A program made the position numbers and the translations under genes. Source: Sphaerisporangium krabiense (lineage in GTDB: Bacteria > Actinomycetota > Actinomycetes > Streptosporangiales > Streptosporangiaceae). From it: a stretch of DNA of 64,000 nt. The stretch spans positions 5,336,001 through 5,400,000 of the forward strand of contig NZ_JACHBR010000001.1 in the NCBI RefSeq assembly GCF_014200435.1, written 5' to 3'. Below are positions 1 to 8,759 of the stretch, in pieces (position 1 is the first letter of the stretch; every line of letters starts with the position of its first letter). A model generated the notes under the pieces. It made no database searches and had not been told where the DNA came from. It worked only from the letters and a program-made list of their open reading frames with translations.

Positions 1-146
1 AGCCGGAGGCGGCGGACGTGGGCCTCGGTGTACTGGGCCTGGTTGTGGCTGGTGCGCTCGCCGGGGAACAGGAGGCCCTCGCGCAGGTAGTACTTGATCG
101 TGGGCACGGGCACGTCCGCGCGGCGGCTCAGCTCGGCGATGCGCAT
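1..146 (-). CDS. MerR family regulator, N-terminal part (gene runs off the window)
   Basis: The visible 48 residues begin MRIAELSRRADVPVPTIKYY and continue to YLREGLLFPGERTSHNQAQY. This is the winged-helix DNA-binding start of a MerR protein: a helix-turn-helix followed by the typical IKYYLREGLL wing. The effector-binding C-terminus lies outside the window, so the signal it senses cannot be judged. It is divergent from the aldo-keto reductase at 241, with 94 bp between the starts, and very probably controls it. A promoter-like sequence in that gap recurs before the MMPL exporter, which suggests a small regulon. Confidence 0.88.
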   Translation of the reverse strand, partial: MRIAELSRRADVPVPTIKYYLREGLLFPGERTSHNQAQYTEAHVRRLR

Positions 147-187
147 GGTCCTCCCTCGGGCCCGATCCGTGAGAGCCCTTGCGCAGT

Positions 188-226
188 CTATCGAAAAGAT
201 AGTAGACAGTTCTCATATCCATATTG
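188..226. promoter_or_regulatory. Divergent promoter/operator between MerR and aldo-keto reductase
   Basis: An inverted repeat CTATC-GAAAA-GATAG occupies 188-202. From 198 to 226 the sequence matches 22 of 29 positions of 1360-1388, upstream of the MMPL gene; both end in CATATTG, which can supply a -10 element. MerR proteins usually bind dyads inside their promoters, so this is a candidate operator. No binding data are available. Confidence 0.5.
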
Positions 227-240
227 CGGCGGCGCGGGAG

Positions 241-1281
241 ATGATCGTCTTGGAGTATCGGCCCTTCGGGCGGACCGGTCTCAAGGTCAGTCCTCTCTGC
301 CTCGGCGCCATGATGTTCGGCCGGTGGGGCGGCAACGATCACGAGAGCTCATCCGCGATCATGCGCCGGGCCCTCGACGCCGGGATCAACTTCATCGACA
401 CCGCCGACGTCTACTCGGGCGGTGAATCGGAGGAGATCGTCGGCCGCTTCCTCGCCGAGAACGGCCTGCGCGACCGCGTCGTCCTCGCCACCAAGGTGCA
501 CGGCGCCATGGGCGACGACCCGAACAGCGCGGGCAACGGCCGCCGGTGGATCATCCGCGAGGTGGACGCCAGCCTGCGCCGCCTGCGCACCGACTGGATC
601 GACCTGTACCAGATCCACCGGCCCGACCCCGCCGTGGACCTGGACGAGACGCTCGGCGCCCTCACCGACCTGGTGCGGGCCGGCAAGGTGCGCCACATCG
701 GGACCTCGACGTTCCCCGCCCACCACCTGGTGGAGGCCCAGTGGGTCGCCGAGCGGCGCGGCCGGGAACGGTTCGCCGGCGAGCAGCCGCCGTACTCGCT
801 CCTGGCGCGCGGCGTGGAGGCGGACGTGCTGCCGGTCTGCGAGCGGTACGGCATCGGGGTGCTGACCTGGAGCCCGCTGGCCGGCGGCTGGCTGACCGGC
901 CGCTACCGCGAGGGGATCGAACTCCCCGGGAGCAGGCGGGCCGAGCTGCTCCCGGAGCGGTACGACCTGACGCTGGAGGCCAACCGCCGCAAGCTCGCCG
1001 CCACCGAGCGCCTCGCTCATCTGGCCGAGGAGTCCGGGATGACGCTGATCGAGCTGGCCCTGCGGTTCGTGCTCCACCATCCGGCCGTCAGCTCGGCCAT
1101 CATCGGGCCCCGGACCATGCGACACCTGGAGGACCAGCTCACCGCCACCGACGCGGGCCTCACCGGCGACGTGCTCGACCGCGTCGACGCGATCGTCCCG
1201 CCCGGCGTGACGCTCAACCCGGCCGACGGCGGGTGGCGCCCGCCGTCCCTGGCCGACCCGTCCCTCCGCCGCAGGGGGTGA
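241..1281 (+). CDS. Aldo/keto reductase
   Basis: NADPH-dependent carbonyl reductase of the AKR superfamily, 346 aa, cytosolic TIM barrel. The catalytic tetrad is visible: D53 and Y58 in FIDTADVYSGG, K85 in VLATKVHG, H126 in YQIHRPD. The C-terminal cofactor region SSAIIGPRT is also typical. The overall type resembles the YghZ/Tas-like AKRs rather than the 2,5-diketogluconate reductases. ATG at 241 was chosen because it begins the family N-terminus (EYRPFGRTGLKVS) and follows GGGAG. An upstream in-frame start at 94 would run through the MerR gene. The substrate is unknown. The likely MerR control and the shared promoter with an exporter suggest a role in detoxifying a reactive compound (inference). 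Confidence 0.9.
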   Translation: MIVLEYRPFGRTGLKVSPLCLGAMMFGRWGGNDHESSSAIMRRALDAGINFIDTADVYSGGESEEIVGRFLAENGLRDRVVLATKVHGAMGDDPNSAGNGRRWIIREVDASLRRLRTDWIDLYQIHRPDPAVDLDETLGALTDLVRAGKVRHIGTSTFPAHHLVEAQWVAERRGRERFAGEQPPYSLLARGVEADVLPVCERYGIGVLTWSPLAGGWLTGRYREGIELPGSRRAELLPERYDLTLEANRRKLAATERLAHLAEESGMTLIELALRFVLHHPAVSSAIIGPRTMRHLEDQLTATDAGLTGDVLDRVDAIVPPGVTLNPADGGWRPPSLADPSLRRRG

Positions 1282-1359
1282 CGCTCTAGACCGGCGCCGG
1301 CGGCGGTGCGGGCCCGTGGCAACCCACTCCGTCGCCGGCGCCTTTTCGTCCGATACATA

Positions 1360-1388
1360 GATAGTGACCAGTCCTACTATTCATATTG
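1360..1388 (+). promoter_or_regulatory. MMPL promoter carrying the same element as 198-226
   Basis: This sequence matches 22 of 29 bases of the MerR/AKR promoter. It also contains a clean inverted repeat, ATAGT (1361-1365) and ACTAT (1376-1380). The conserved CATATT (1382-1387) lies about 60 bp before the chosen MMPL start. The in-frame GTG at 1364 falls inside this element, which argues against it as the translation start. Confidence 0.5.
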
Positions 1389-1447
1389 ACCCGATTGCGG
1401 GGCGCACCGCCCGATCGGCGCCGCGTGCCCGCGTTCCAGGAGAGGAA

Positions 1448-3637
1448 ATGTTCGCGAAACTAGGGCGGTTCTCCGCCAGACATCGTTTATGGGTCCTCGC
1501 GACAGCCGTCCTGTTCGTCGTCCTCGGCGGCGTGTGGGGCTCCGGCGCCGGCGGCATCCTCGGGGGAGGCGCCGGCCTGGACGCGCCCGGCAGCGAGTCC
1601 GCCGAGGCCAACCGCATCCTCGCCGGCAGCCTCGGCCGGCACGTCCCCGACGTCGTCGTCATCTACGAGAGCCCGGCCATGACCGTGGACGACCCGCGCT
1701 TCCGCCAGGCCGTCGAACAGGTCGCCGCCCGCATCCCCAAGGACGCCTACGTGCGGCTGGAGACCTACTGGTCCACCGGCTCGGCCGACTTCGTGTCCCG
1801 CGACAAGCACAAGACCTACCTCGCCCTCCAGCTCCCCGGAGCCACCGAGGAGGAGCAGGTCGTGGTGTACCGGGACATCGCCGGCCTGTTCGACGCCCCC
1901 GGCCTGACCGAGCGCCGCGGCGGGCTCACCGCCATCGGCGAGCAGTTCAACACCATCAACTCCCGCGACCTGTCCCGGGCCGAGCTGATCTCCTTCCCCT
2001 TCCTGATCCTCCTGCTCCTGCTCGTGTTCCGCGGCCTCGTCGCGGCGGCGCTGCCCCTGGCCGTCGCGGTCGTCGTCGCCGTCGGCTCCCTCAGCGTGCT
2101 GCGCGTGGTCGGCGGGATCGTCGACCTGTCCACGGCGGCCATCAACGTCGTCGTCATCCTCGGCCTCGGCCTCGCCACCGACTACGCGCTGCTCATCCTC
2201 ACCCGGTTCCGCGAGGAGCTCGCCGCCGGGCGCACGGTCGACGACGCGGTGTCCCGCGCCATGGGCTCCGCGGGACGCACCGTGGCGGTCTCCGGCCTGA
2301 CCGTCGCCGTCACGCTCGGCGGCCTGCTCGTCTTCCCCTCCCGCTTCCTCACCTCGCTCGCCTACTCCGGCGTGAGCGTCGTCCTGTTCGCCGTGCTCGC
2401 CGCGCTCACCGTGCTCCCCGCGCTGCTGCGCCTCATCGGCCGCCGGGTCGACGCGCTGCGCCTGCCGCTGCCCTGGCTCCGGCGCGACCGCCCGCAGGGC
2501 CGGCGCTGGTACCGCGTCGCGCACGGCGTCATGCGCAGGCCGTTCACCGTCGTCCTGGCCGTCGGCCTCGCGCTCGTCACGCTCGGGCTGCCGCTGCTCG
2601 GCGTCGTCTGGTCGCGGCCGGGGGAGTGGGCGATGCGGGGCGACGTCGACGGCGCCGCCGTCACCCGGCAGCTCGCCGAGGAGTTCCCCTACGACCCGAC
2701 CAAGGTCATCACGACCGTGGTCCGCATGCCCGGCCCGGCCACCACGCCCGGCGCGCAGGCGGCGCTGGCCGACTTCACCCGGCGGCTCGGCCGGATCGGC
2801 GGAGTGGACCGTGCCGCGGTGACCGGCGCCTCGGGCGATCTGGCCCGCATCACGCTCGGCTACTCCAAGAGCTCCTACGGCGCGGAGATCCGGGAGGTCG
2901 TCGCCCGCCTACGCGCCGAACCCCCGCCCGCCGGCGCCACCGCGCTGTTCACCAACCGGCCCGCGTCCATCGCCGACATGCTCGACATGATCGGCCGCGG
3001 GCTGCCCTGGATGCTGCTCATCGTGGTCGTGGTCACGTTCGTGGTGATGTTCCTGGCCTTCGGGTCGGTCACGCTGCCGCTCAAGTCGATCGTCATGAAC
3101 CTGCTGTCCCTGTCGGCCGCCTTCGGCGCGATGGTGCTGATCTTCCAGAACGGATTCCTGTCCGGCCTTCTCGGCTTCACCGCGCCCGGGTTCCTCGACG
3201 CCAACATGCCCGTCCTCATCGGGGCGGTCTCGTTCGGGCTGGCCATGGACTACGAGGTGTTCATGCTGGCGAGGATCCGCGAGGAGTACCTGCGCACCGG
3301 TGATCCCGTCGAGTCGGTGGCGCTCGGCGTCCGGCACACGGCGGGCGTCATCACCGCCGCCGCGCTCCTGCTCGGCGTCGTGCTGGCGGCCTTCGTCACC
3401 ACCAGCGTCACGGTGATCAAGATGATCGGGGTCGGCTCGGTCATCGCCCTGCTCGTCGACGCCACCGTCGTCCGCGGCCTGCTGGTCCCGGCCACCATGC
3501 GCCTCCTCGGCCGCCACGCCTGGTGGGCCCCCGCCCCCCTGGCCCGCTGGTGGCTCCACCACGGCCTCCCAGAAGAATCCATCTCCACCCCACCCCCGCC
3601 CGCCCGGCACCCCACAAGCACGTCGGCGCCGGCATGA
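1448..3637 (+). CDS. MMPL/RND family transporter
   Basis: Large inner-membrane exporter of the MMPL class, 729 aa. It shows the two-fold RND architecture: one N-terminal membrane helix, a periplasm-facing domain, a block of about five helices (LISFPFLILLLLLVF onward), then a second copy of the same plan. GLGLATDYALLILTRFREEL in the first half and SFGLAMDYEVFMLARIREEY in the second carry the membrane-buried Asp-Tyr pairs used for proton coupling in the family. The ATG at 1448 follows AGGAGAGGAA. MMPL proteins export lipids, siderophores or drugs; the substrate here is unknown. The promoter resembles that of the AKR gene, so both may belong to the same MerR regulon. Confidence 0.88.
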   Translation: MFAKLGRFSARHRLWVLATAVLFVVLGGVWGSGAGGILGGGAGLDAPGSESAEANRILAGSLGRHVPDVVVIYESPAMTVDDPRFRQAVEQVAARIPKDAYVRLETYWSTGSADFVSRDKHKTYLALQLPGATEEEQVVVYRDIAGLFDAPGLTERRGGLTAIGEQFNTINSRDLSRAELISFPFLILLLLLVFRGLVAAALPLAVAVVVAVGSLSVLRVVGGIVDLSTAAINVVVILGLGLATDYALLILTRFREELAAGRTVDDAVSRAMGSAGRTVAVSGLTVAVTLGGLLVFPSRFLTSLAYSGVSVVLFAVLAALTVLPALLRLIGRRVDALRLPLPWLRRDRPQGRRWYRVAHGVMRRPFTVVLAVGLALVTLGLPLLGVVWSRPGEWAMRGDVDGAAVTRQLAEEFPYDPTKVITTVVRMPGPATTPGAQAALADFTRRLGRIGGVDRAAVTGASGDLARITLGYSKSSYGAEIREVVARLRAEPPPAGATALFTNRPASIADMLDMIGRGLPWMLLIVVVVTFVVMFLAFGSVTLPLKSIVMNLLSLSAAFGAMVLIFQNGFLSGLLGFTAPGFLDANMPVLIGAVSFGLAMDYEVFMLARIREEYLRTGDPVESVALGVRHTAGVITAAALLLGVVLAAFVTTSVTVIKMIGVGSVIALLVDATVVRGLLVPATMRLLGRHAWWAPAPLARWWLHHGLPEESISTPPPPARHPTSTSAPA

Positions 3638-3767
3638 AACCGCTAAGCCGGGATATCCACTGGAAGTCCGAATGAATGAAGAAATTCCGGATTAGCGCAG
3701 TTAGTCCGAACCTGCGCAGGCCCCGCCGATCGCGGGCCCCCCGGAAGAGCGGGGGAGGGCCGGACCT

Positions 3768-3781
3768 GTCGGGGGCCCGAC
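3768..3781. terminator. Short hairpin between convergent genes
   Basis: GTCGGG-GG-CCCGAC is a perfect inverted repeat between the ends of the MMPL and deaminase genes. There is no T-run, as is common in high-GC actinobacteria. It may act as a two-way terminator. Confidence 0.3.
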
Positions 3782-3848
3782 CCTTCCCACCCGCTCCGCC
3801 GTTCAGGGTGATCGCCGACGCCGTGACGGCGGTGGTCCTTCGCCGCCG

Positions 3849-4280
3849 TCAGTAATAGCCGTCGACGGGGGCGCGCGCCTCGTCGAACAGGCCCGGCCCC
3901 TCCTGCGGGACCCGCGGGAAGCCGGGAGCCCCGGGTGGCTTCAGCGAGTTGAGCTGCTCGGTGGACAGCGCGAACACCACGCGACCGAGTCCTGACCGCT
4001 CGATCGCGCCGGTGCACATCCCGCACGGCTGGCAGCTCGTGTACATGGTCGTGGCCGCGGCCGTACCGGGATCCAGCTCGCGCGCCGCCCACCTCGCCAG
4101 CTTCAGCTCGGGGTGGGCGGTGATGTCGCCGTCCGAGAGCGAGGTGTTCCGCTCCTCGGCCAGCACCTCCCCATCCGGCCCCGCCAGCAGCGACCCGAAC
4201 GGCGGATTCCCCGCCCTCCGCGCCTCCCCGGCCAACTCGACGGCCCTGCGCAACAGCCGTTCCTCATCCCGCGTCATCAT
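3849..4280 (-). CDS. Nucleoside/CMP-dCMP deaminase family protein
   Basis: Zinc-dependent cytidine-deaminase-fold enzyme of about 143 aa, near the usual length for the TadA/guanine-deaminase group. Zinc ligands are seen in HPEL (the family's HAE motif with Pro for Ala) and SCQPCGMC (PCxxC). The C-terminal tail GLFDEARAPVDGYY is characteristic of an actinobacterial subgroup annotated only as nucleoside deaminase. Three start codons lie in tandem (GTG 4283, ATG 4280, ATG 4277). AGGA sits 8 nt before 4280, so that one is preferred. The base acted on cannot be read from the sequence. Confidence 0.85.
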   Translation of the reverse strand: MMTRDEERLLRRAVELAGEARRAGNPPFGSLLAGPDGEVLAEERNTSLSDGDITAHPELKLARWAARELDPGTAAATTMYTSCQPCGMCTGAIERSGLGRVVFALSTEQLNSLKPPGAPGFPRVPQEGPGLFDEARAPVDGYY

Positions 4281-4344
4281 CACTCCATTCCTCGCCCGAG
4301 GGGCAGAAGCCCGCCGCGTCGGCAGGTGTCCGAACGCTCGCCGT

Positions 4345-5175
4345 TCATCGGTTCAGGTGGGCGGCCACGGTGGCCAGGGCCTGCCAGGCGACCTCCGGGT
4401 CGTTCGTCTCCGCGGGATCGCCGACGTACGGGTCCAGGACGACGGTCTCGGCGCCGAGGGCGCGTAGGTCCTCCAGATCGGCGAGCACCTGCTCGAGCGT
4501 TCCCTCGCCCGCGAGCCGCTCCGGGTCCGTCACGGGCGAGCCGGTGATACGCAGGACGATCCGGGGCACGAGCGCGGGCGCCGGATCCCCGCCGAGGATC
4601 GCGTCCACGCGTGCCAGCTTCTCGCGCAGCCAGGGGAGCGTGAACCGCAGCGGATGCCAGGCGTCGCCCAGGCGCGAGGCCCGGCGCAGGGCCGCGTCGC
4701 TGTTCCCGCCGACCAGGAGCGGGATCCGTCCGGCACGGTAGCCCTCGTCCCGCCACGCCTCCCGCACCGTGCGCAGCAGCTCGTCCGTCAGCGCCCCGCG
4801 CCGCTCGAACGGCACCCCGAGCGCCTCGAACTCCTCCCGCGCCCACCCCGCTCCCACGCCGAGCACGAACCGCCCGCCGCTGAGGTCGTTCAGGTTGGCG
4901 GCCATCCGGGCGACCAGCAGCGGATGCCGGTACGGCGCGACGAGCACCGTGGTCCCGAGCAGCAGCCGGCTCGTGACCCCGGCCAGATAGGAGAGGGTGG
5001 TGAACGGCTCGTAGAACGGCTCCGGGTACTGCGCGGCCACATCCGGCGTCACCACGACATGGTCGGACATCATCAGCAGGTCGAGACCCAAGCCCTCGAC
5101 GGTCTGCGCCCAGCGCCGGAGCACCTCCGGGCTGGTACCTGGCCCGAAATTCGGGACGTTGACGCCTGTTCGCAC
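4345..5175 (-). CDS. LLM-class F420-dependent oxidoreductase
   Basis: Luciferase-like monooxygenase fold, 276 aa. It begins VRTGVNVPNFGPGTSPEVLR and continues with DLLMMSDHVVV and LSGGRFVLGVGAGWAREEFEALG. These are the signatures of the actinobacterial F420-type LLM family, which uses reduced F420 or FMN to reduce or oxidise small molecules. The start is GTG at 5175. A TAGCCT hexamer ends 6 nt before it, so the transcript may be leaderless. The gene is divergent from an Lrp/AsnC regulator that may control it. The substrate is unknown. Confidence 0.85.
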   Translation of the reverse strand: MRTGVNVPNFGPGTSPEVLRRWAQTVEGLGLDLLMMSDHVVVTPDVAAQYPEPFYEPFTTLSYLAGVTSRLLLGTTVLVAPYRHPLLVARMAANLNDLSGGRFVLGVGAGWAREEFEALGVPFERRGALTDELLRTVREAWRDEGYRAGRIPLLVGGNSDAALRRASRLGDAWHPLRFTLPWLREKLARVDAILGGDPAPALVPRIVLRITGSPVTDPERLAGEGTLEQVLADLEDLRALGAETVVLDPYVGDPAETNDPEVAWQALATVAAHLNR

Positions 5176-5181
5176 TGGTCA

Positions 5182-5261
5182 AGGCTATCGAGAGGCCGGA
5201 TCACCGGGAAGTGGCACATCCCGGCCGGACCCCCTATTCGCCGGGAAAAACCCGGTATATT
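5182..5261. promoter_or_regulatory. Divergent leaderless promoters with central CCGGG-A5-CCCGG operator
   Basis: On the plus strand TATATT (5256-5261) ends 6 nt before the Lrp start codon. On the minus strand TAGCCT (5187-5182) ends 6 nt before the LLM start. Both spacings predict transcripts beginning at or next to the start codon. A perfect inverted repeat CCGGG-AAAAA-CCCGG (5241-5255) lies directly upstream of the Lrp -10, where a bound regulator would block it. Confidence 0.5.
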
Positions 5262-5267
5262 CGGCCA

Positions 5268-5747
5268 ATGGCCGAGAATCTCGACGCGACCGACTGGGCC
5301 ATCCTCGTCGAGCTCCAGCGAGACGGCCGCGTCCCTCTCACCGAGCTGGCCCGCCGGGTCAACCTCGGCGCCTCCGCGACCACCGAGCGGGTCAGGCGGC
5401 TGGAGGCCGCGGGCGTCATCACCGGCTACCGCGCCGCCGTCGACCTGGCCAAGGCGGGGTTCCCCATCCTGGCCGTCGTACGCCTGAAGTACCCCGGCAG
5501 CAGGCACGAGCCCCTGCGCCGCCTGCTGGAGGAACGCCACGAGATCCTGGAGTGCCTGCGCACCACCGGCGACGACTGCTACACCCTCAAGGTCGCCGCC
5601 ACCTCCATGCCCCACCTCGAATACCTCGTCGACGAACTGGCCCAGTTCGGCAGCACCACCACCAACATCGTCTACACCCAAACCCTCCCCTACCGAGGCC
5701 CCCACCCTCCCACCTGCGAAGATCCCCAACGCCCCATCGCCTCCTGA
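5268..5747 (+). CDS. Lrp/AsnC family transcriptional regulator
   Basis: 159-aa feast/famine regulator. The N-terminal helix-turn-helix reads LDATDWAILVELQRDGRVPL, then ELARRVNLGASATTERVRRL. The C-terminal RAM/ligand domain includes HEILECLRTTGDDCYTLKVA, the usual amino-acid-binding region. ATG 5268 starts the conserved HTH and needs no ribosome site if leaderless. It is divergent from the LLM oxidoreductase, with an inverted repeat between them, so autoregulation and local control are likely. The amino-acid effector is unknown. Confidence 0.9.
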   Translation: MAENLDATDWAILVELQRDGRVPLTELARRVNLGASATTERVRRLEAAGVITGYRAAVDLAKAGFPILAVVRLKYPGSRHEPLRRLLEERHEILECLRTTGDDCYTLKVAATSMPHLEYLVDELAQFGSTTTNIVYTQTLPYRGPHPPTCEDPQRPIAS

Positions 5748-5813
5748 CGGCCGCGACGCCGTGCGGCAGTGGCCGCCTTCCTCAGCGGTGACGCGGGACG
5801 CGATCCCTCTCAC

Positions 5814-6338
5814 CTAGGTGCGCGGGCCGGTCGTGCGGAGGGCGGAGAGGGCGAGATGCCAGGGGTAGGGCTCGGTGGGACCGGCGGCGTCGGGGGACTC
5901 CTCGGGGCCGAGCACCACCTGGACGCCTTCCGCGCGCAGGTCCTCGACGCTTCTGCGGAACGGGGTCCGGCGGGCCAGGGCCGAGTTCACGAGCGCCATG
6001 ACCACCACGGGAATGCCGAGCCCGGGAGCCTCGGCGAGCAGGCCCAGCGCGTACGTGTCGGCGATTCCCTGGGCGAACTTGTTCACCGTGTTGTACGTGG
6101 CGGGCGCGACGATGATCGCGTCGGCCCGCGGCGGCTTCGGCTCATGCGGCTTGCGGTAACGACTCTTCACCGGACGGCCGGTCTGCCGCTCCAGCGCGGG
6201 CACGTCGATGAAGTCCAACGCCGACGGCGTGGCCACGACCTGAACCGTCCACCCGTCCCCCTGAGCCCGCGCCACCAACTCCCCGACACCCGACGCCGCC
6301 CCGGCCGCACACACGACAACATAAAGCACCCCACTCAC
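5814..6338 (-). CDS. Flavoprotein (phosphopantothenoylcysteine decarboxylase-like fold)
   Basis: 174-aa protein of the flavoprotein family that includes Dfp/CoaC and EpiD-type decarboxylases. The N-terminus VLYVVVCAAGAASGVGELVA is a Rossmann-like FMN site. IIVAPATYNTVNKFAQGIAD matches the family PxTANTxxK region, and IPVVVMALVNSALARR follows. It is stand-alone, not fused to CoaB, and so is probably not the CoA-pathway enzyme; a role in peptide or small-molecule modification is possible. The start is GTG 6338 without a clear ribosome site. Confidence 0.8.
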   Translation of the reverse strand: MSGVLYVVVCAAGAASGVGELVARAQGDGWTVQVVATPSALDFIDVPALERQTGRPVKSRYRKPHEPKPPRADAIIVAPATYNTVNKFAQGIADTYALGLLAEAPGLGIPVVVMALVNSALARRTPFRRSVEDLRAEGVQVVLGPEESPDAAGPTEPYPWHLALSALRTTGPRT

Positions 6339-6388
6339 CCGCCCATTCTCACCCGCCCACCCGCTACCGCAGCCGCTCCCTCACCTCC

Positions 6389-6424
6389 GCACCGGCTCAC
6401 CTGTCGGCACCGGCTCACCTGCCG
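6389..6424. repeat. 18-bp tandem repeat, two copies
   Basis: GCACCGGCTCACCTGTCG is followed directly by a copy differing at one base (T to C). It lies in the 250-bp gap between the flavoprotein start and the end of the SUKH gene. No other feature is recognisable there. Confidence 0.75.
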
Positions 6425-6588
6425 GCAGGGACCTCGTTCACCCACCCGCACCCGCTCACTCCTGGCCCAACTCTCCGTACCCGCGTTCTCCCTGACTTTT
6501 GTCCTGCGCGCGCGGGTGGACTGTCACGTGTGCAGGCTGTACGGGCCCGGACAGGCCGGACGGGGAGTCGTGGACGAGTGACGGGTCG

Positions 6589-8277
6589 CTAGCGGGGCTT
6601 GGTCACGCTTTTCCAGTCGAGTGCGCCCTTCTTCACCGTGGGGCGCCAGCCGCGTATTGGGCGGCCGGTCTCCAGGGAGCGGGCGGTGGCCTTCAGCAGT
6701 GCCAGATATGACGGCCACACGTCGTCACCTTCGAACGTCAGCCCGGTCTCGTCGAAATACTCGCCCGTCTTGCCGGTACGGGTGTCGATGAAGAGGTTGC
6801 CTCCGTCGTGCGCGTCGGCGAACGGAATGAGATGACCGTCCCACCAGGTGTCCACCATCTCCTCCGGCCCGCCGAGAACGAAACCGCAGAGCATTTTCCA
6901 GTCCGCCCGAATGTCCTTGGCCGACATCAGGTCATAGAAGGGCGCGGGCCCGAACCCCCAGTCTCCCGAGCCGTCGTGACGCAGGAGCGAGGCGCGCAGA
7001 TCGTCGGGGAACCGCAGGCCCATGGCGGCCTCCGCCTTCGCGATGTCGAGGGGCCGCGCCGGGGGAGTGAGCGTCTTGTAGGTGACGGGGGCCTTCCGGG
7101 CCAGCCACCGCTCGATACGCCGCCAGATCGTGGCGACCTGCGCGGCGACGGACGGATCGGGCACGCGGACCACGGGAGCGCGGCGTCCGGGCCGGCACCC
7201 GCTGGCGCGGGCCTGCTCGGGCGTGAGCTTATCGGGCGTCGGCGCCACGGTGGGCGTGGGAGACGGCGACGGCCGGGCGCCGCCCGCGCACCCGCCGGGC
7301 AGGGACTCGGCCGGCTCCTCGGCCCACCGCAGCTCGCACCCCGAGGTGACGGTGGGGTACCAGTCGCGCAGCGCCGTACCGGTCTCCAGCGACTCGGCGA
7401 GCCCCTCCAGCATGGCGACATACGACGGCCATCCCATGGGACCGTCGTAACGGAGGCTCTCGCCGGACGACGACTCCCCGACCCGCCCGCTGCGCGGCTC
7501 GACGAAGAGCTCGGCCCCATGGCCGTCGCTGCCGACCGGCATCAGGCTGCCGTGCCATGTCCCGTGCTCGGGATCGGCGTTCTCCCGCACCCCGTCGAGC
7601 ACCAGATCCTGGCACTGCCCCCAGTTGATGTAGTCGATCTCGGCCAGGCCGAGGAGCCCGTACGACGGCGGTAACCGGAAGCCGTCCCCGAGGTTGCCGT
7701 CGGAGCCGTCATGCCGCAGGTAGGAGGCGTAGAGATCGTCGGGCAGCTTGCGATCGTGGTCGTCCTCCCAGCGGGCCACCCGTTCCGGTTCGACGGGGAA
7801 CTGCAGTTTGCGCAGCGTGGCCGAGGCGTGCGCGCCCAGCCATCTCTCGATGCGGTCCCACGCCCGCCCGACCCGCGCCGCCACGGCCGCGTCCGGCGCC
7901 CGCGGAAGATACGACGGCTCGTCCTCCGGGAAGCCCTGGGGATCGATCACCACGCCCACCCCGTCGCCGGACCCCGCATCCGCCGCCTGATCGTCCTCGA
8001 CGTCGGAGTCCGCTCCGGGCGCGCGGTCCGGGCGGTCGTCGTCCCAGACGATGGGCTCGCAGCCCACGGCCCTGGCCTCCTCCGCGGTGAACGCCTGCGC
8101 CCGTATCTCGGCCTCGGCCTCGGGGTCGCCGCAACTCACGGAGACGGACGTCCCGACGGATCCGATGGAGCACATCACGATCTCACCGCCCACGGCCGCC
8201 CCCGCCGCCGCCCACCCCAGAAGCAGCACAATGACGGCTACCGCCGCGACCCCCCGCCGCACCCCATCTCCCAGCAC
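6589..8277 (-). CDS. Exported or membrane-anchored protein with two SUKH (SMI1/KNR4-like) domains
   Basis: 562 aa. A hydrophobic N-terminal segment (VAAVAVIVLLLGWAAAGAAV, about residues 11-30) marks a signal or anchor. Two similar domains follow, roughly residues 110-320 and 350-555. The first starts VPDAAVAARVGRAWDRIERW and contains LPDDLYASYLRHDGS. The second starts VPDPSVAAQVATIWRRIERW and contains FPDDLRASLLRHDGS. The (L/F)PDDL-x-x-S-x-LRHDG core is the SUKH fold signature. SUKH proteins are best known as immunity proteins against secreted nuclease toxins. No toxin gene is next to it, so the role is open. An acidic linker (about residues 75-100) and a Pro/Thr linker separate the parts. 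GTG 8277 is the longest start; a second GTG 15 nt later is equally possible. Confidence 0.7.
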   Translation of the reverse strand: MLGDGVRRGVAAVAVIVLLLGWAAAGAAVGGEIVMCSIGSVGTSVSVSCGDPEAEAEIRAQAFTAEEARAVGCEPIVWDDDRPDRAPGADSDVEDDQAADAGSGDGVGVVIDPQGFPEDEPSYLPRAPDAAVAARVGRAWDRIERWLGAHASATLRKLQFPVEPERVARWEDDHDRKLPDDLYASYLRHDGSDGNLGDGFRLPPSYGLLGLAEIDYINWGQCQDLVLDGVRENADPEHGTWHGSLMPVGSDGHGAELFVEPRSGRVGESSSGESLRYDGPMGWPSYVAMLEGLAESLETGTALRDWYPTVTSGCELRWAEEPAESLPGGCAGGARPSPSPTPTVAPTPDKLTPEQARASGCRPGRRAPVVRVPDPSVAAQVATIWRRIERWLARKAPVTYKTLTPPARPLDIAKAEAAMGLRFPDDLRASLLRHDGSGDWGFGPAPFYDLMSAKDIRADWKMLCGFVLGGPEEMVDTWWDGHLIPFADAHDGGNLFIDTRTGKTGEYFDETGLTFEGDDVWPSYLALLKATARSLETGRPIRGWRPTVKKGALDWKSVTKPR

Positions 8278-8759
8278 CCCGGCACCCTATCGACCCCCAC
8301 CGACATTTCCTGGCCCTTCGCAAAACCCGTCAAGCAACTCGAAAGACCGAGGAATTCGGCTTTATCCGGCTATCGCGACCCGCCGTAGCCGGCCACCCAA
8401 TGAAACCCGCGCAACGGAAATGCCTCCAGGCGGCCACGCGGCGTGATCACGGCGAGAACCGCCGCCGCACCGGCACGGCGAATCGCCGCCGCGCGTACCC
8501 CGCGCATTCACGCGACCGCGACCCGCGACATATCGGCGACCTGCGGTTCCCACCCGACGAGGCCGCAACGGCATGGCCCGCAGATCGCCCCGCGCGCTCA
8601 TCGCCGCCTTCCCCGGCGACGCGACCGAACCCCGACGACTTCCCTGGGCCCGGAGTCACCGCCGATGCCCATCTTCCCCAAGCTTGTCCAGGTACCGGCT
8701 AAAGTGAATATCTTGTCGTGCTCACACACACGCCAACTTGTGAGAGACTCCACCCTTGC
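8278..8759. other. Gene-free stretch upstream of the tRNA
   Basis: About 480 bp between the SUKH gene start and the tRNA. Short open frames exist on both strands but have Arg-rich compositions typical of high-GC noise. No repeat or RNA structure stood out. The less GC-rich stretch around 8700-8745 may hold the tRNA promoter. Confidence 0.5.
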
